64,000 nt of DNA from Aggregatibacter actinomycetemcomitans (GTDB lineage: Bacteria > Pseudomonadota > Gammaproteobacteria > Enterobacterales > Pasteurellaceae). Made by a program: the position numbers and the translations under genes. How positions within the stretch are numbered: position 1 is the stretch's first letter; each line of letters opens with the position of its first letter. A model generated the notes under the pieces. The model was not told the origin of the DNA. It saw only the letters and a program-made list of their open reading frames with translations, and searched no databases. The stretch is taken from NCBI RefSeq assembly GCF_003130205.1, contig NZ_NRDF01000005.1, positions 58,824-122,823 on the forward strand, read 5' to 3'. Shown piece by piece: positions 48,723 to 57,043 of the stretch.

Positions 48723-49190
48723 TTATGCTTCCGCTTGGTAACCATCGTCATTCAGCGTCGGGTTCTCCGCGCCCTGCTTTGCCAGTTGATCGCAAATTTC
48801 ATTTTCACGATGCCCCGCGTGTCCTTTCACCCAGCGCCAATCCACCTTATGACGGCCAATCGCCTGATCTAACGCCATCCATAAATCCTGATTTTTCACC
48901 GGTTTGCCACTACTCGCCTTCCAATGATTTTTCTTCCAGTTAAAAATCCATTGGGTGATACCGTTTTTCATGTATTGGCTGTCGCTGTATAAATGGATGT
49001 CGCAGGGCTCTTTCAGGCTGTTTAAGGCTTCCACCACCGCTAATAATTCCATGCGGTTGTTGGTGGTCAGAAAGAAGCCTTTGGACAATTGTTTTTCGTG
49101 CTGTTTGTAACGTAACAAAATGCCGATACCGCCCGCGCCGGGGTTGCCGAGGCAGGATCCATCGGTAAAAATTTCGATTTGTTTGCGCAT
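48723..49190 (-). CDS. rnhA: Ribonuclease HI
   Basis: A 155-residue protein. The active-site acidic residues are seen in [13 protein letters not shown] (Asp10), [13 protein letters not shown] (Glu48) and [13 protein letters not shown] (Asp70), with the later [17 protein letters not shown] block. It removes RNA from RNA-DNA hybrids. It is divergent from dnaQ across 67 nt, as in E. coli. The 263-nt gap between it and yajC holds one uptake-signal word and no gene. Confidence 0.96.
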   Translation of the reverse strand: MRKQIEIFTDGSCLGNPGAGGIGILLRYKQHEKQLSKGFFLTTNNRMELLAVVEALNSLKEPCDIHLYSDSQYMKNGITQWIFNWKKNHWKASSGKPVKNQDLWMALDQAIGRHKVDWRWVKGHAGHRENEICDQLAKQGAENPTLNDDGYQAEA

Positions 49191-49257
49191 ATTGACTACT
49201 AATTTATTTCAAATGAGGCGATAATACCCGAAATTTTTGCGGATAAAAAGTAGCGTT

Positions 49258-50019
49258 ATGAGTATTCAAATTAACCCGAATCGCCAAATTGTACTGGATA
49301 CGGAAACTACCGGTATGAACCAGTTAGGCGCCCATTATGAAGGTCACTGTATTATTGAAATCGGTGCGGTGGAAATGATTAACCGCCGTTATACCGGCAA
49401 TAATTTTCACATTTATATTAAACCGAATCGCCCGGTGGATCCCGATGCCATCAAGGTGCACGGCATTACCGATGAAATGCTGGCGGACAAACCGGATTTC
49501 AGTCAGGTCGCCAATGAATTCATCGCATATATCAAAGGTGCCGAATTACTTATTCACAACGCGCCCTTCGACGTGGGCTTCATGGATTATGAATTCGCCA
49601 AGCTGAACCTGCCGATTAAAACCAACGACATTTGCCTGGTGACCGACACGCTGACCATGGCGCGTCAAATGTATCCCGGCAAAAAAAACAACTTGGATGC
49701 GCTCTGTAGCCGTTTGGGGATAGATAACAGTAAACGTACGCTGCACGGCGCGTTACTGGATGCGGAGATTCTGGCGGATGTATATCTTGCCATGACGGGC
49801 GGGCAAACCAGCTTGTTTGATGAAAGTGAACCGGAAATTATTCAGCACGCCGGCGAACAGCAGGTGCAAAGTGCGGTCGTTTTTTCACACAATTTGCGTC
49901 TGCTCACCCCAACGGAAGAAGAACTGCAGGCGCATTTGGAATACCTCAAATTAATCAATAAAAAAAGCAAGGATAATTGCCTTTGGGAGCGCCAATCTCA
50001 AGAAGAAACCCGTCATTAA
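49258..50019 (+). CDS. dnaQ: DNA polymerase III epsilon subunit (proofreading exonuclease)
   Basis: A 253-residue DEDDh exonuclease from the ATG at 49258; the upstream frame of seven codons has no ribosome site. ExoI motif IVLDTETTGM, ExoII HNAPFDVGFMDYEF and ExoIII HGALLDAEILADVY (HxxxxD) are intact. The C-terminal tail that binds the alpha subunit ends in ERQSQEETRH. Co-located with rnhA as in other gammaproteobacteria. Confidence 0.96.
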   Translation: MSIQINPNRQIVLDTETTGMNQLGAHYEGHCIIEIGAVEMINRRYTGNNFHIYIKPNRPVDPDAIKVHGITDEMLADKPDFSQVANEFIAYIKGAELLIHNAPFDVGFMDYEFAKLNLPIKTNDICLVTDTLTMARQMYPGKKNNLDALCSRLGIDNSKRTLHGALLDAEILADVYLAMTGGQTSLFDESEPEIIQHAGEQQVQSAVVFSHNLRLLTPTEEELQAHLEYLKLINKKSKDNCLWERQSQEETRH

Positions 50020-50067
50020 TAAAATCGTTCACCGATTAAACAAGTAACCCCAAAAGAGAAAAAAAAG

Positions 50068-50096
50068 TTGACGGAGTGCCCCCGCGCCATTATTAT
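50068..50096 (+). promoter_or_regulatory. Sigma-70 promoter of the tRNA-Asp pair
   Basis: TTGACG, 17-nt GC-rich spacer, TATTAT, about 15 nt before the first tRNA, followed by a GC-containing discriminator (GCACC) typical of stringently controlled stable RNA promoters. Confidence 0.85.
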
Positions 50097-50111
50097 GCAC
50101 CTCACCTGTGC

Positions 50112-50188
50112 GGAGTGGTAGTTCAGCTGGTTAGAATACCTGCCTGTCACGCAGGGGGTCGCGGGTTCGAGCCCCGTCCATTCCGCCA
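50112..50188 (+). tRNA. tRNA-Asp (GTC), copy 1
   Basis: A 77-nt cloverleaf with encoded CCA. The acceptor stem is GGAGTGG/CCATTCC with one G-U pair, the D arm contains GTTCAGCTGGTTAGAA, the anticodon loop has GTC, and the T arm contains GGGTTCGAGCCCC. Confidence 0.97.
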
Positions 50189-50210
50189 ATTCTTTTATCT
50201 ATTCTAATTC

Positions 50211-50287
50211 GGAGCGGTAGTTCAGCTGGTTAGAATACCTGCCTGTCACGCAGGGGGTCGCGGGTTCGAGTCCCGTCCGTTCCGCCA
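50211..50287 (+). tRNA. tRNA-Asp (GTC), copy 2
   Basis: Nearly identical to copy 1, 22 nt downstream. Differences in the acceptor stem (GGAGCGG/CCGTTCC) are compensatory, so both should fold and function. Encoded CCA. Confidence 0.97.
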
Positions 50288-50404
50288 ATTCTCGAAATAT
50301 TCACATTATTTCTATCACTAAAATTTTATAATTCACATCCACACTAACTTTCTTGATTAAAGATTTACTATTTATCTATCCGCCCAAATAACTCAAGAAT
50401 ATCT

Positions 50405-50424
50405 TTAAAAATTTTTTTAAAGTA
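50405..50424. promoter_or_regulatory. Possible autoregulatory operator of the toxin-antitoxin pair
   Basis: CTTTAAAAA followed by TTTTTTTAAAG forms an AT-rich inverted repeat, overlapping the likely promoter 40 nt upstream of the antitoxin gene. Position is typical of RelB-type self-repression; support is modest. Confidence 0.4.
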
Positions 50425-50463
50425 TTATTATAAGACTCCGGAATCACTAAAAAGGGAAAAATT

Positions 50464-50721
50464 ATGGCAATACATCAAATTTTGACACAACAAGCCGCAA
50501 GCATTACCGATTTAAAACGGGATCCGATGGGTATTGCGTACGCAAGCCAACAAGATGGTGCCGTAGCCATATTAAACCGTAATCAACCGGCCTTTTATTG
50601 CGTCACGCCTGCATTATTTGAATATTTTCAAAATCTGGCCGAAGACGCAGAATTAGGCAGAATTGCTGAAGAGCGCCTGGCAACCCTTGATCCGATTGAG
50701 GTGAGCCTTGATGACTTATAA
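50464..50721 (+). CDS. Type II antitoxin, RelB/StbD (Phd/YefM-like) family
   Basis: An 85-residue acidic protein. The N-terminal half (ITDLKRDPMGIAYASQQDGAVAILNRNQPAFYCVTPALFEYF) is the Phd/YefM-type DNA-binding fold. The C-terminal tail (RIAEERLATLDPIEVSLDDL) is acidic, as expected for the toxin-neutralising part. It overlaps the toxin gene by 11 nt and lies 176 nt after the tRNA-Asp pair. Confidence 0.85.
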   Translation: MAIHQILTQQAASITDLKRDPMGIAYASQQDGAVAILNRNQPAFYCVTPALFEYFQNLAEDAELGRIAEERLATLDPIEVSLDDL

Positions 50722-51001
50722 ACTCACTTTTGATAAAAGGGCTTTAAAAGAGTGGGAAAAGTTAGGCGATACCATACGCCAACAATTCAAAAACAAACTT
50801 GCGGAACGCTTAGAAAATCCGAGAGTACCCGGCGACAAATTAAGAGGTTATCAAAACCTTTATAAAATCAAACTCCGCGCTGCCGGTTATCGCTTAGTTT
50901 ATGAAGTTAATGATAACCAAATTTATATTCTTGTTTTATCCGTGTGTAAACGGAACAGATTAAACGCATACAAAAACGCAGAATTTAGACAGGCCCGGTA
51001 A
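50711..51001 (+). CDS. Type II toxin, RelE/StbE family mRNA interferase
   Basis: A 96-residue basic protein from the ATG at 50711. It has the RelE/ParE fold signatures YKLTFDKRALKEWEKLG, KLRGYQNLYKIKLRAAGYRLVYEV and ILVLSVCKRNRLNAYKNA. RelE-type toxins cleave mRNA in the ribosomal A site. The basic residues in the Arg/Lys core are retained, so it may be active. Translationally coupled to the antitoxin. Confidence 0.87.
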   Translation: MTYKLTFDKRALKEWEKLGDTIRQQFKNKLAERLENPRVPGDKLRGYQNLYKIKLRAAGYRLVYEVNDNQIYILVLSVCKRNRLNAYKNAEFRQAR

Positions 51002-51061
51002 AACAGGCTTTTTTAACCAACAAAAATAAAAGGCACATTAAGTGCCTCTCTGCTTACCTCA

Positions 51062-51400
51062 CTATCTTCCCTCTTTCGGGAACACCACCGTCAAAAACAT
51101 TTTGAAATTTTCCAAGGCATACAAAGCATGAGGAATGTCCGCAGGCAGTACGATACTTTCGCCGGCATTGACTTCGTAGTCGGTTGTGTCGATGGTGATT
51201 CTGGCTTTGCCTTCCAACATTGTCACCAGGGCATCGCCACGGGATTTATGGGCGCTGATTTCCTCGCCTTTCGGCAGGCAAAACATGGTTAACCCCACGG
51301 CGGGATTTTGTGAAAATGTTTTACTGATAACCTGTCCGTCTTGATATACCAAAAGATCATTAAGTTTAAGAACGGTAGCTTTTTCAATATTTTTTAACAT
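51062..51400 (-). CDS. Small cupin-domain protein
   Basis: A 112-residue single-domain cupin starting at ATG 51400 with AAAGGAG upstream. Motif 1 reads GEEISAHKSRGDALVTMLEGKA and motif 2 VNAGESIVLPADIPHALYA, with His and Glu/Asp residues for a metal. Similar small cupins occur widely with unknown substrates. It is monocistronic. Confidence 0.8.
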   Translation of the reverse strand: MLKNIEKATVLKLNDLLVYQDGQVISKTFSQNPAVGLTMFCLPKGEEISAHKSRGDALVTMLEGKARITIDTTDYEVNAGESIVLPADIPHALYALENFKMFLTVVFPKEGR

Positions 51401-51742
51401 ATTTTTGCTCCTTTTAAATCGTCAAACCAAACTGCTTGTCGCCCAATAAGCAGGCGACAAGCCGATTATACGCCCGTAATAAATGCAATTTCATTATCAT
51501 CTGAACCTTTAATTAGTTTACATCAAAAAAACGCCATCAAAAACCACCGCACTTTGAGAGAAAAATGCGCTTCCCGTCGCTAAAAGTGCGGTCAATTTTT
51601 CATTTAAAACAAATCCTTGATCCCGCTCACAATATCATCACAAGATACTTTTCTTATTTTTATCGTCTTTTTACAATGAAAGCGTTTTTAAAGCATTAAA
51701 AACATCATTCACGTTTACTTCAGATATCACAAGGGTCTTATT
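51401..51742. other. Gap between cupin gene and yedE
   Basis: A 342-nt AT-rich gap with divergent promoters expected. It holds two inverted uptake-signal words (near 51548 and 51583). No gene or RNA was recognised. Confidence 0.6.
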
Positions 51743-52809
51743 ATGAAAATCTTAACTTGGCCTGTGGTTGCAGGTGCTGCACTTGGTATCGTTGCTCCAC
51801 TTCTAACCTACAACGGCAATCCCGACAATATGGGCTTTTGCGCAGCCTGCTTCTTGCGCGACACCGCAGGGGCGTTAGGACTGTACCGCACCGCACCGCA
51901 CCGTTACAATATCTGCGCCCCGAACTTATCGGTTTAGTGCTGGGCGCATTAATCAGTGCCTTTCTTTCCAAAGAATTCCGTCCACGGGGCGGTTCGGCGC
52001 CTCTTGCACGCATTAGCTTGGGCTTTTTCGCCATGTTGGGCGCGCTCATTTTCTTGGGCTGTCCGTGGCGTGCTTATTTGCGTCTGGGCGGCGGCGATTT
52101 AACTGCCATCGCAGGTATCCTCGGCTTATTTGCGGGTATATTAGGCGGCATTTTCTTCGCCAACCGAGGATTTTCACTCGGCAAATCTGCCGAACAAAGC
52201 CAATCTTCGGGTTTAATCGGCCCGATATTCAGCTTGATTTTATTGGTGTTACTTCTCAGCCAATTTAAATTCGGCGAAAATTTGCCTGTCTTTTTTTCCG
52301 AAAAAGGTCCCGGCGCACAACACGCCGCCATTTGGATGTCTTTGGGCGGCGGGTTATTACTTGGCGTGTTAATGCAAAAATCACGCTTCTGCACCATCGG
52401 CGCATTCCGTAATTTCGTGTTGTTCCGCGACGCCCATTTATTAAACGGCGTCATCGCCTTAGTCCTCTTCGCTGCCATCACCAACAGCATATTAGGGCAA
52501 TTCCATGTGGGATTCGATCAACAACCCATCGCCCACAATCAATACGTCTGGAATTTCTTATCCATGGCACTTTGCGGACTTTGCTTCTCACTCGGCGGCG
52601 GTTGCCCGGGCAAACAATTGGTGAACATCGGTGAAGGCAATAATGACGCTGCGCTCTTTGTATTAGGGATGTTGTTGGGTGCGGCGGCTGCACATAATTT
52701 TTTACTCGCCGCCTCCCCTGCCGGCGTGACACAATTTACGCCTTATGTATTGGTTCTGGGTTTTGTTGTCTGTCTTTATATCGGACTAACGAATAAATCC
52801 AAAATTTGA
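51743..52809 (+). pseudogene. yedE: YedE/YeeE-family selenium-related membrane protein, frameshifted in a pentanucleotide repeat
   Basis: Translation from ATG 51743 reads MKILTWPVVAGAALGIVAPL and continues to DTAGALGLYRTAP, then runs out of frame and stops at 51937. The other frame continues directly with LQYLRPELIGLVLGALISAF through a polytopic membrane protein ending at 52809. The break lies in a tandem repeat of ACCGC (three copies plus ACCG, 51885-51903). Removing one 5-bp copy restores LYRTAPLQYLRPELIG and an intact ~353-residue protein with Cys motifs GFCAACFLRD and GGGCPGKQL. Either a slipped-strand phase-variable gene in the OFF state or a recent pseudogene. The family is linked to selenium or sulfur-donor transport; yedF is not adjacent. 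Confidence 0.85.
51885..51903 (+). repeat. ACCGC pentanucleotide repeat inside yedE
   Basis: Three tandem ACCGC units followed by ACCG. The intact reading frame needs two units plus ACCG, so the present number places the downstream part out of frame. Confidence 0.9.
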
Positions 52810-52976
52810 GTTTCAATCAACGTTTTCACGCCCGCAAACCAAGCGGGCGTTTTGCGTAAAAAACACATGAAAAACCCACCGCACTTTTTCTTTACAAAAA
52901 CCAAAATCCGCCTAAAATAGCCGTCCTTACGATTTGCCTTGGGCAAATTACTGACTTGAAATCAGACGAGACTTTT

Positions 52977-54365
52977 ATGACAACCCCATTTAAACCCGAA
53001 TTACTTTCTCCTGCCGGCTCGTTAAAAAATATGCGCTACGCCTTTGCTTACGGCGCGGATGCGGTCTATGCCGGTCAACCGCGTTACAGCTTGCGCGTAC
53101 GCAATAACGAGTTCAATCACGCCAATTTAAAAATCGGTATTAATGAAGCTCATTCCCTCGGCAAAAAATTCTATGTAGTGGTGAACATCGCGCCGCACAA
53201 CTCCAAACTCAAAACCTTTATCAAAGATTTACAACCGGTTATCGACATGGGGCCGGATGCGTTAATTATGTCCGATCCGGGCTTGATTATGCTGGTGCGT
53301 GAAAATTTCCCCGACATTGACATTCACCTTTCCGTGCAAGCCAACGCGGTAAACTGGGCGACGGTAAAATTCTGGAAGCAAATGGGCTTGACCCGCGTAA
53401 TTTTGTCGCGCGAACTGTCCCTTGATGAAATTGCCGAAATTCGCCAACAGGTGCCGGATATTGAACTGGAAATTTTCGTTCATGGTGCATTGTGTATGGC
53501 ATATTCCGGTCGTTGCCTGCTTTCCGGCTATATCAACAAACGCGACCCGAACCAAGGCACGTGCACCAACGCCTGTCGCTGGGAATATAAAATGGAAGAA
53601 GGCAAAGTGGACGACGTAGGCAACATCGTGGCGAAAATCGATCCTAGCCAACAAATTGAAGTGAAAAATGTCGCCCCGACCTTGGGTGAAGGCGCCGTCA
53701 CCGACAAAGTGTTCCTTTACACCGAAGCACAAAATCCTGACGAACAAATGACCGCCTTTGAAGACGAGCACGGCACTTATTTCATGAACTCAAAAGACTT
53801 GCGCGCCGTACAACACGTGGAAAAATTGACCGCACTTGGTGTGCATTCGCTCAAAATTGAAGGTCGCACCAAATCCTTCTACTATTGCGCCCGCACTGCT
53901 CAAGTTTACCGTAAAGCCATTGATGATGCGGTTGCCGGCAAGCCGTTCGATGAAAGCCTGATGGATACTTTGGAATCCTTGGCGCACCGTGGCTACACCG
54001 AAGGCTTCTTACGTCGCCATACTCACGATGAATATCAAAACTACGAATACGGCTACTCCATTTCCGAACGCCAACAATTCGTCGGCGAATTCACCGGCAA
54101 ACGTAACGAACAGGGCATGGCGGAAGTGGCGGTGAAAAATAAATTCCTGCTCGGCGACGAAGTGGAAATGATGACACCGCAAGGCAATATCGTTTTCAAA
54201 ATCAACAAAATGCTCAACCGCAAAAACGCTGAAGTGGACGCCGCATTAGGCGACGGACATTTTGTCTTCTTGGACGTGCCGCAAGACATCGGCTTAGATT
54301 ACGCACTGTTAATGCGGAACCTAGTCAACACCAACACCCGCAACCCTCACGAAAATAAAAGTTAA
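52977..54365 (+). CDS. trhP: tRNA hydroxylation protein TrhP (YegQ), U32 peptidase family
   Basis: A 462-residue protein; the ATG at 52977 (MTTPFKPELLSPAGSLKNMRYAFAYGADAVYAGQ) is preferred to a TTG seven codons upstream. It shows the U32 signature ELEIFVHGALCMAYSGRCLLSGY plus the Cys pair GTCTNACRWEYK expected for an iron-sulfur cluster. In E. coli TrhP makes 5-hydroxyuridine at tRNA position 34 using prephenate. The gene is intact, with one internal uptake-signal word, and is followed by a terminator. Confidence 0.92.
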   Translation: MTTPFKPELLSPAGSLKNMRYAFAYGADAVYAGQPRYSLRVRNNEFNHANLKIGINEAHSLGKKFYVVVNIAPHNSKLKTFIKDLQPVIDMGPDALIMSDPGLIMLVRENFPDIDIHLSVQANAVNWATVKFWKQMGLTRVILSRELSLDEIAEIRQQVPDIELEIFVHGALCMAYSGRCLLSGYINKRDPNQGTCTNACRWEYKMEEGKVDDVGNIVAKIDPSQQIEVKNVAPTLGEGAVTDKVFLYTEAQNPDEQMTAFEDEHGTYFMNSKDLRAVQHVEKLTALGVHSLKIEGRTKSFYYCARTAQVYRKAIDDAVAGKPFDESLMDTLESLAHRGYTEGFLRRHTHDEYQNYEYGYSISERQQFVGEFTGKRNEQGMAEVAVKNKFLLGDEVEMMTPQGNIVFKINKMLNRKNAEVDAALGDGHFVFLDVPQDIGLDYALLMRNLVNTNTRNPHENKS

Positions 54366-54453
54366 TATTTTGTTAAAATTATGTTGCAATATTAATTTAG
54401 GTGTATATAATGCGCGCATACCCTAGAAAAATATAACTCAAAATACTTTATTC

Positions 54454-54484
54454 AGCCCTTCCCCCTTGAAAGGGCTTTTTTTGT
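54454..54484 (+). terminator. Terminator downstream of trhP
   Basis: AGCCCTT / AAGGGCT stem with a 9-nt loop followed by a run of seven T. Confidence 0.9.
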
Positions 54485-54821
54485 CTTGTGAAAAGTGGAA
54501 CTTGCTTAAAAATTATTCACAAACTCGTTTATTCATCTTTAACGCAGTCATAAACATCGCCCACGCTCAAAATCCATTGGATTTTTTGACCGCACTTTAA
54601 ATCGATTTAAGTTCCGCCTACATACATTTTCACCCCTAACGATAAAGTTCAAAAATTTACACAACTTTACTTATCTAACCAACCCGCATTCCAATTACCT
54701 CATTCATATTAAACGTATTATTTTACAGATTTAAAAAATTGCCCCCACTTGAAGTGAACATAAAACACTCTACAATACCCGCCCAAAATATTATTTCATT
54801 TATATACAACATTTTTTATAA

Positions 54822-54833
54822 CCCGAACCAACC
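54822..54833 (+). repeat. 12-bp repeat CCCGAACCAACC, copy 1
   Basis: Identical to 58601-58612; both copies follow a TTTTTTA run and end about 54 nt before a start codon (regulator here, FtsZ-like gene there). Confidence 0.75.
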
Positions 54834-54886
54834 GTGCAATTCAGCAAAATAAACTACATCAACATTTGCTGAAGAGGACAAAAACA

Positions 54887-55780
54887 ATGACAAGTAAAAA
54901 CGAAAGGCTTGCCCTGCGTTTAGCGGAAATTCTGATTGAGCTAAACACACGCGGGCAAGTCGATATAACGGAATTAGCACAGCGCTTTTCCATTGGAACC
55001 CGAACGCTACAAAAAGACCCCAATGTCCGTCTGGCATTTCTGAATTGGGAAAAAGCCGGTCCGCGTTATTATTCCATCAACCAAAACCAACTGGGCGTTT
55101 TCACCCAATCTGACATTCAGCGTTTCGCCCGCTTCGCCAGCGTACAGAATTTATTCCCCAAACTGGATCGCGAATTCTTCCAGCATAGCCTAACGGAAAG
55201 CATTAAAGTTAAAGGCTTTTAATACGAATCCATCCAACACCGACAAAAAGAATTTAAGCTGTTACAACAGGCTATTGATCATCATCAGGTGGTTGAATTT
55301 TCTTATAAAAAGCAAGGTTATCCCGATTCAAACAGAACGCTTGAACCCTATATCCTGCTTAATAAAAACGGCATTTGGTATTTAATCGGTTTGGAAAACG
55401 GCAAAGAAAAAACCTTTTGTTTCAGCCAAATCCATTTTTTAAAACTGACGAAGCAAACGTTTACGCCAAAGCTGGAATTCCTGGAAAAAATTAGCCAAAG
55501 CGACAGCATTTCTCATGGCAATCAATTAGATGAAGTCATCATCAAAGTAGATGCCAAAGTCGCCCATTATTTCACCCGACGCCCCCTCTTGCCGAATCAG
55601 GAAATTATTCGCCATATAGAAAACGGCGAACTCCTGATTGCCTGTAAAAATATTCACTAAATGGAAATTATTCCATTGGTGCAATATTGGCTTCCTCATT
55701 TAACCATTGTGAGCCTAGATAATCTGCAGGAAAAGTTGGTGAATAAACTTAAAAATTATATAAGTGCGGTCAGAAATTAG
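54887..55780 (+). pseudogene. WYL-domain transcriptional regulator with two in-frame TAA codons
   Basis: A single frame of about 297 codons interrupted by TAA at 55220-55222 and 55658-55660. The first part is an HTH (LAEILIELNTRGQVDITELAQRFSIGTRTLQKDPN). The middle is a WYL domain (QAIDHHQVVEFSYKKQGYPDSNRTLEPYILLNKNGIWYLIGLE), and the end (MEIIPLVQYWLPHLTIVSLDNLQEKL) matches the family C-terminus. Each stop could come from one C-to-T change in CAA (Gln). No indel is present, so decay seems recent. WYL proteins often regulate defence loci. The fragments could still express an isolated HTH protein (residues 1-111). Confidence 0.85.
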
Positions 55781-55792
55781 GATGGATTTAAT

Positions 55793-56044
55793 ATGAAATA
55801 TTATGTTAGAAAGAAAATAAGTCTTGAAGAATTTAAAGACTATAAAGGAAAAGCAAGAAAAGAAAGTTTATGGTTTAAGCAGAAAAATAAAAAGAAACTG
55901 AAACGGGATTTATTAAAAGCCAAAAGAAGATGGAAATGGGTAGAAAATCGCTCTAAAAATGTAAAGAAGAAAATTGATAGAAAGTTAGCGTTATTGGAGA
56001 AACTTGATCCGAATATGCCAATATTTTTTAGCAACAAACAATAG
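55793..56044 (+). CDS. Very basic 83-residue protein of unknown function
   Basis: Lys/Arg make up over a third of the residues, concentrated in the middle (KQKNKKKLKRDLLKAKRRWKWVENRSKNVKKKIDRKL), suggesting a helical nucleic-acid or ribosome-binding protein. I recognise no family. GC is very low compared with the flanks. It starts 12 nt after the broken regulator and ends 9 nt before GTPase A, so it is the first gene of the GTPase-HEPN operon. A weak ribosome site (AGGATGG) precedes the ATG. Confidence 0.6.
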   Translation: MKYYVRKKISLEEFKDYKGKARKESLWFKQKNKKKLKRDLLKAKRRWKWVENRSKNVKKKIDRKLALLEKLDPNMPIFFSNKQ

Positions 56045-56053
56045 GGAAAAATT

Positions 56054-57034
56054 ATGATATCACCTTTTTTAATTCAACAATCCATTTCTCAAACTAATAC
56101 GAATAATTTAGTTGTAGAGGATAATAGAACCAATCCTTCCGAAAAGGATAATCAAAAAATTCTGGATGAATGGTTAGATAAGTTACCAGAATCACTCCGT
56201 TCAAAGATAAAAGAACGCCTATTTAAAACAATTAACTATGAGCCTAAAATTGGCATAATGGGGAAATCAGGAGCAGGAAAATCATCTCTTGTGAATGCTA
56301 TTCTAACTAAAGCCATTTGTGAAACTGGTGGTGTTGGAGGTTGTACTAGAGAAATTCAAGAAGAGAAAGCCGTAATAAATGGTACAAAAATTACTTTTGT
56401 TGATTTGCCTGGAGTAGCTGAAAATAAGGATCGACATTCAGAATACGAGAAACTTTATGCAGAGAAAATTAAAGAGCTTGATCTTATTTTATGGGTAATA
56501 AAAGTTGACGATAGAGCAAATAAAAATGATGAAGAGTTCTATGAAGAGCTTATTCAATATTATGATAAGAAACGAATTCTATTTGTTCTTAGTCAATGTG
56601 ATAAAGCTCAACCTAACCGTGAATTTGACTATCCAAACTTTAAACTTTCACAAAAACAATTAGATAATATTTCACAAAATAAAAAACGAATATCTGAATA
56701 TTTCAACATTCCTGCCAACTATGTATTACCTGTTGCATGTGAATATTATGAAGAAAAGTTTAATAATTGGAATATTCCAGAATTAATTACGCGTATTATT
56801 GAAGTAGTTCCATCAGAAAGCAAAAGCGCTATATATAAAACTATTCCAAAAGAAAACAGAACTCTAGAAGCTAAATCAAGTGCAAAAAGTGGATTTAGAA
56901 AGTTTATTGAAGAGGCAATTGATACTGTAATTGATCATATACCCATGCCTGACATAGCAAAAAATATCGCCAAAAAAGCTAAAGATATTTTTCTTGATGG
57001 AATTGGAAAGGCCTGGGATTATTTCTTTGATTAA
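56054..57034 (+). CDS. YeeP/YfjP-like GTPase A
   Basis: A 326-residue Era/septin-related P-loop GTPase. G1 is IGIMGKSGAGKSSLVN (about residues 67-82), G2 Thr is in GGCTREIQ, G3 is VDLPGVAE (near 116), and the G4 position reads SQCDKAQP instead of NKxD, as in YeeP/YfjP relatives (QxDK). The block LDLILWVIKVDDRANKNDEEFYEE is characteristic of the family. Residues about 280-326 form amphipathic helices (FRKFIEEAIDTVIDHIP, then IAKNIAKKAKDIF) that could contact membrane. It is AT-rich, 9 nt before GTPase B, its paralogue. Confidence 0.88.
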   Translation: MISPFLIQQSISQTNTNNLVVEDNRTNPSEKDNQKILDEWLDKLPESLRSKIKERLFKTINYEPKIGIMGKSGAGKSSLVNAILTKAICETGGVGGCTREIQEEKAVINGTKITFVDLPGVAENKDRHSEYEKLYAEKIKELDLILWVIKVDDRANKNDEEFYEELIQYYDKKRILFVLSQCDKAQPNREFDYPNFKLSQKQLDNISQNKKRISEYFNIPANYVLPVACEYYEEKFNNWNIPELITRIIEVVPSESKSAIYKTIPKENRTLEAKSSAKSGFRKFIEEAIDTVIDHIPMPDIAKNIAKKAKDIFLDGIGKAWDYFFD

Positions 57035-57043
57035 GGATTAATA

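Larger units (their letters stand above)
54366..54886 (+). other. Gap between trhP and the accessory island
   Basis: 521 nt without a gene. It contains the trhP terminator (54454-54484), an uptake-signal word near 54589, a possible promoter TTGAAG-N16-TACAAT (54749-54776), and the repeat CCCGAACCAACC (54822-54833) before the regulator gene. Confidence 0.6.

Noticed and set aside
50112..50287. Duplicate tRNA-Asp as attL/attR of an integrated element
   Set aside because: Both are full-length, 22 nt apart with nothing between them and share one promoter; this is a tandem gene pair.
55220..55222. In-frame TAA in the WYL gene as programmed recoding
   Set aside because: TAA is not used for selenocysteine or pyrrolysine, there is a second TAA in the same gene, and no recoding structure is visible; mutation is simpler.
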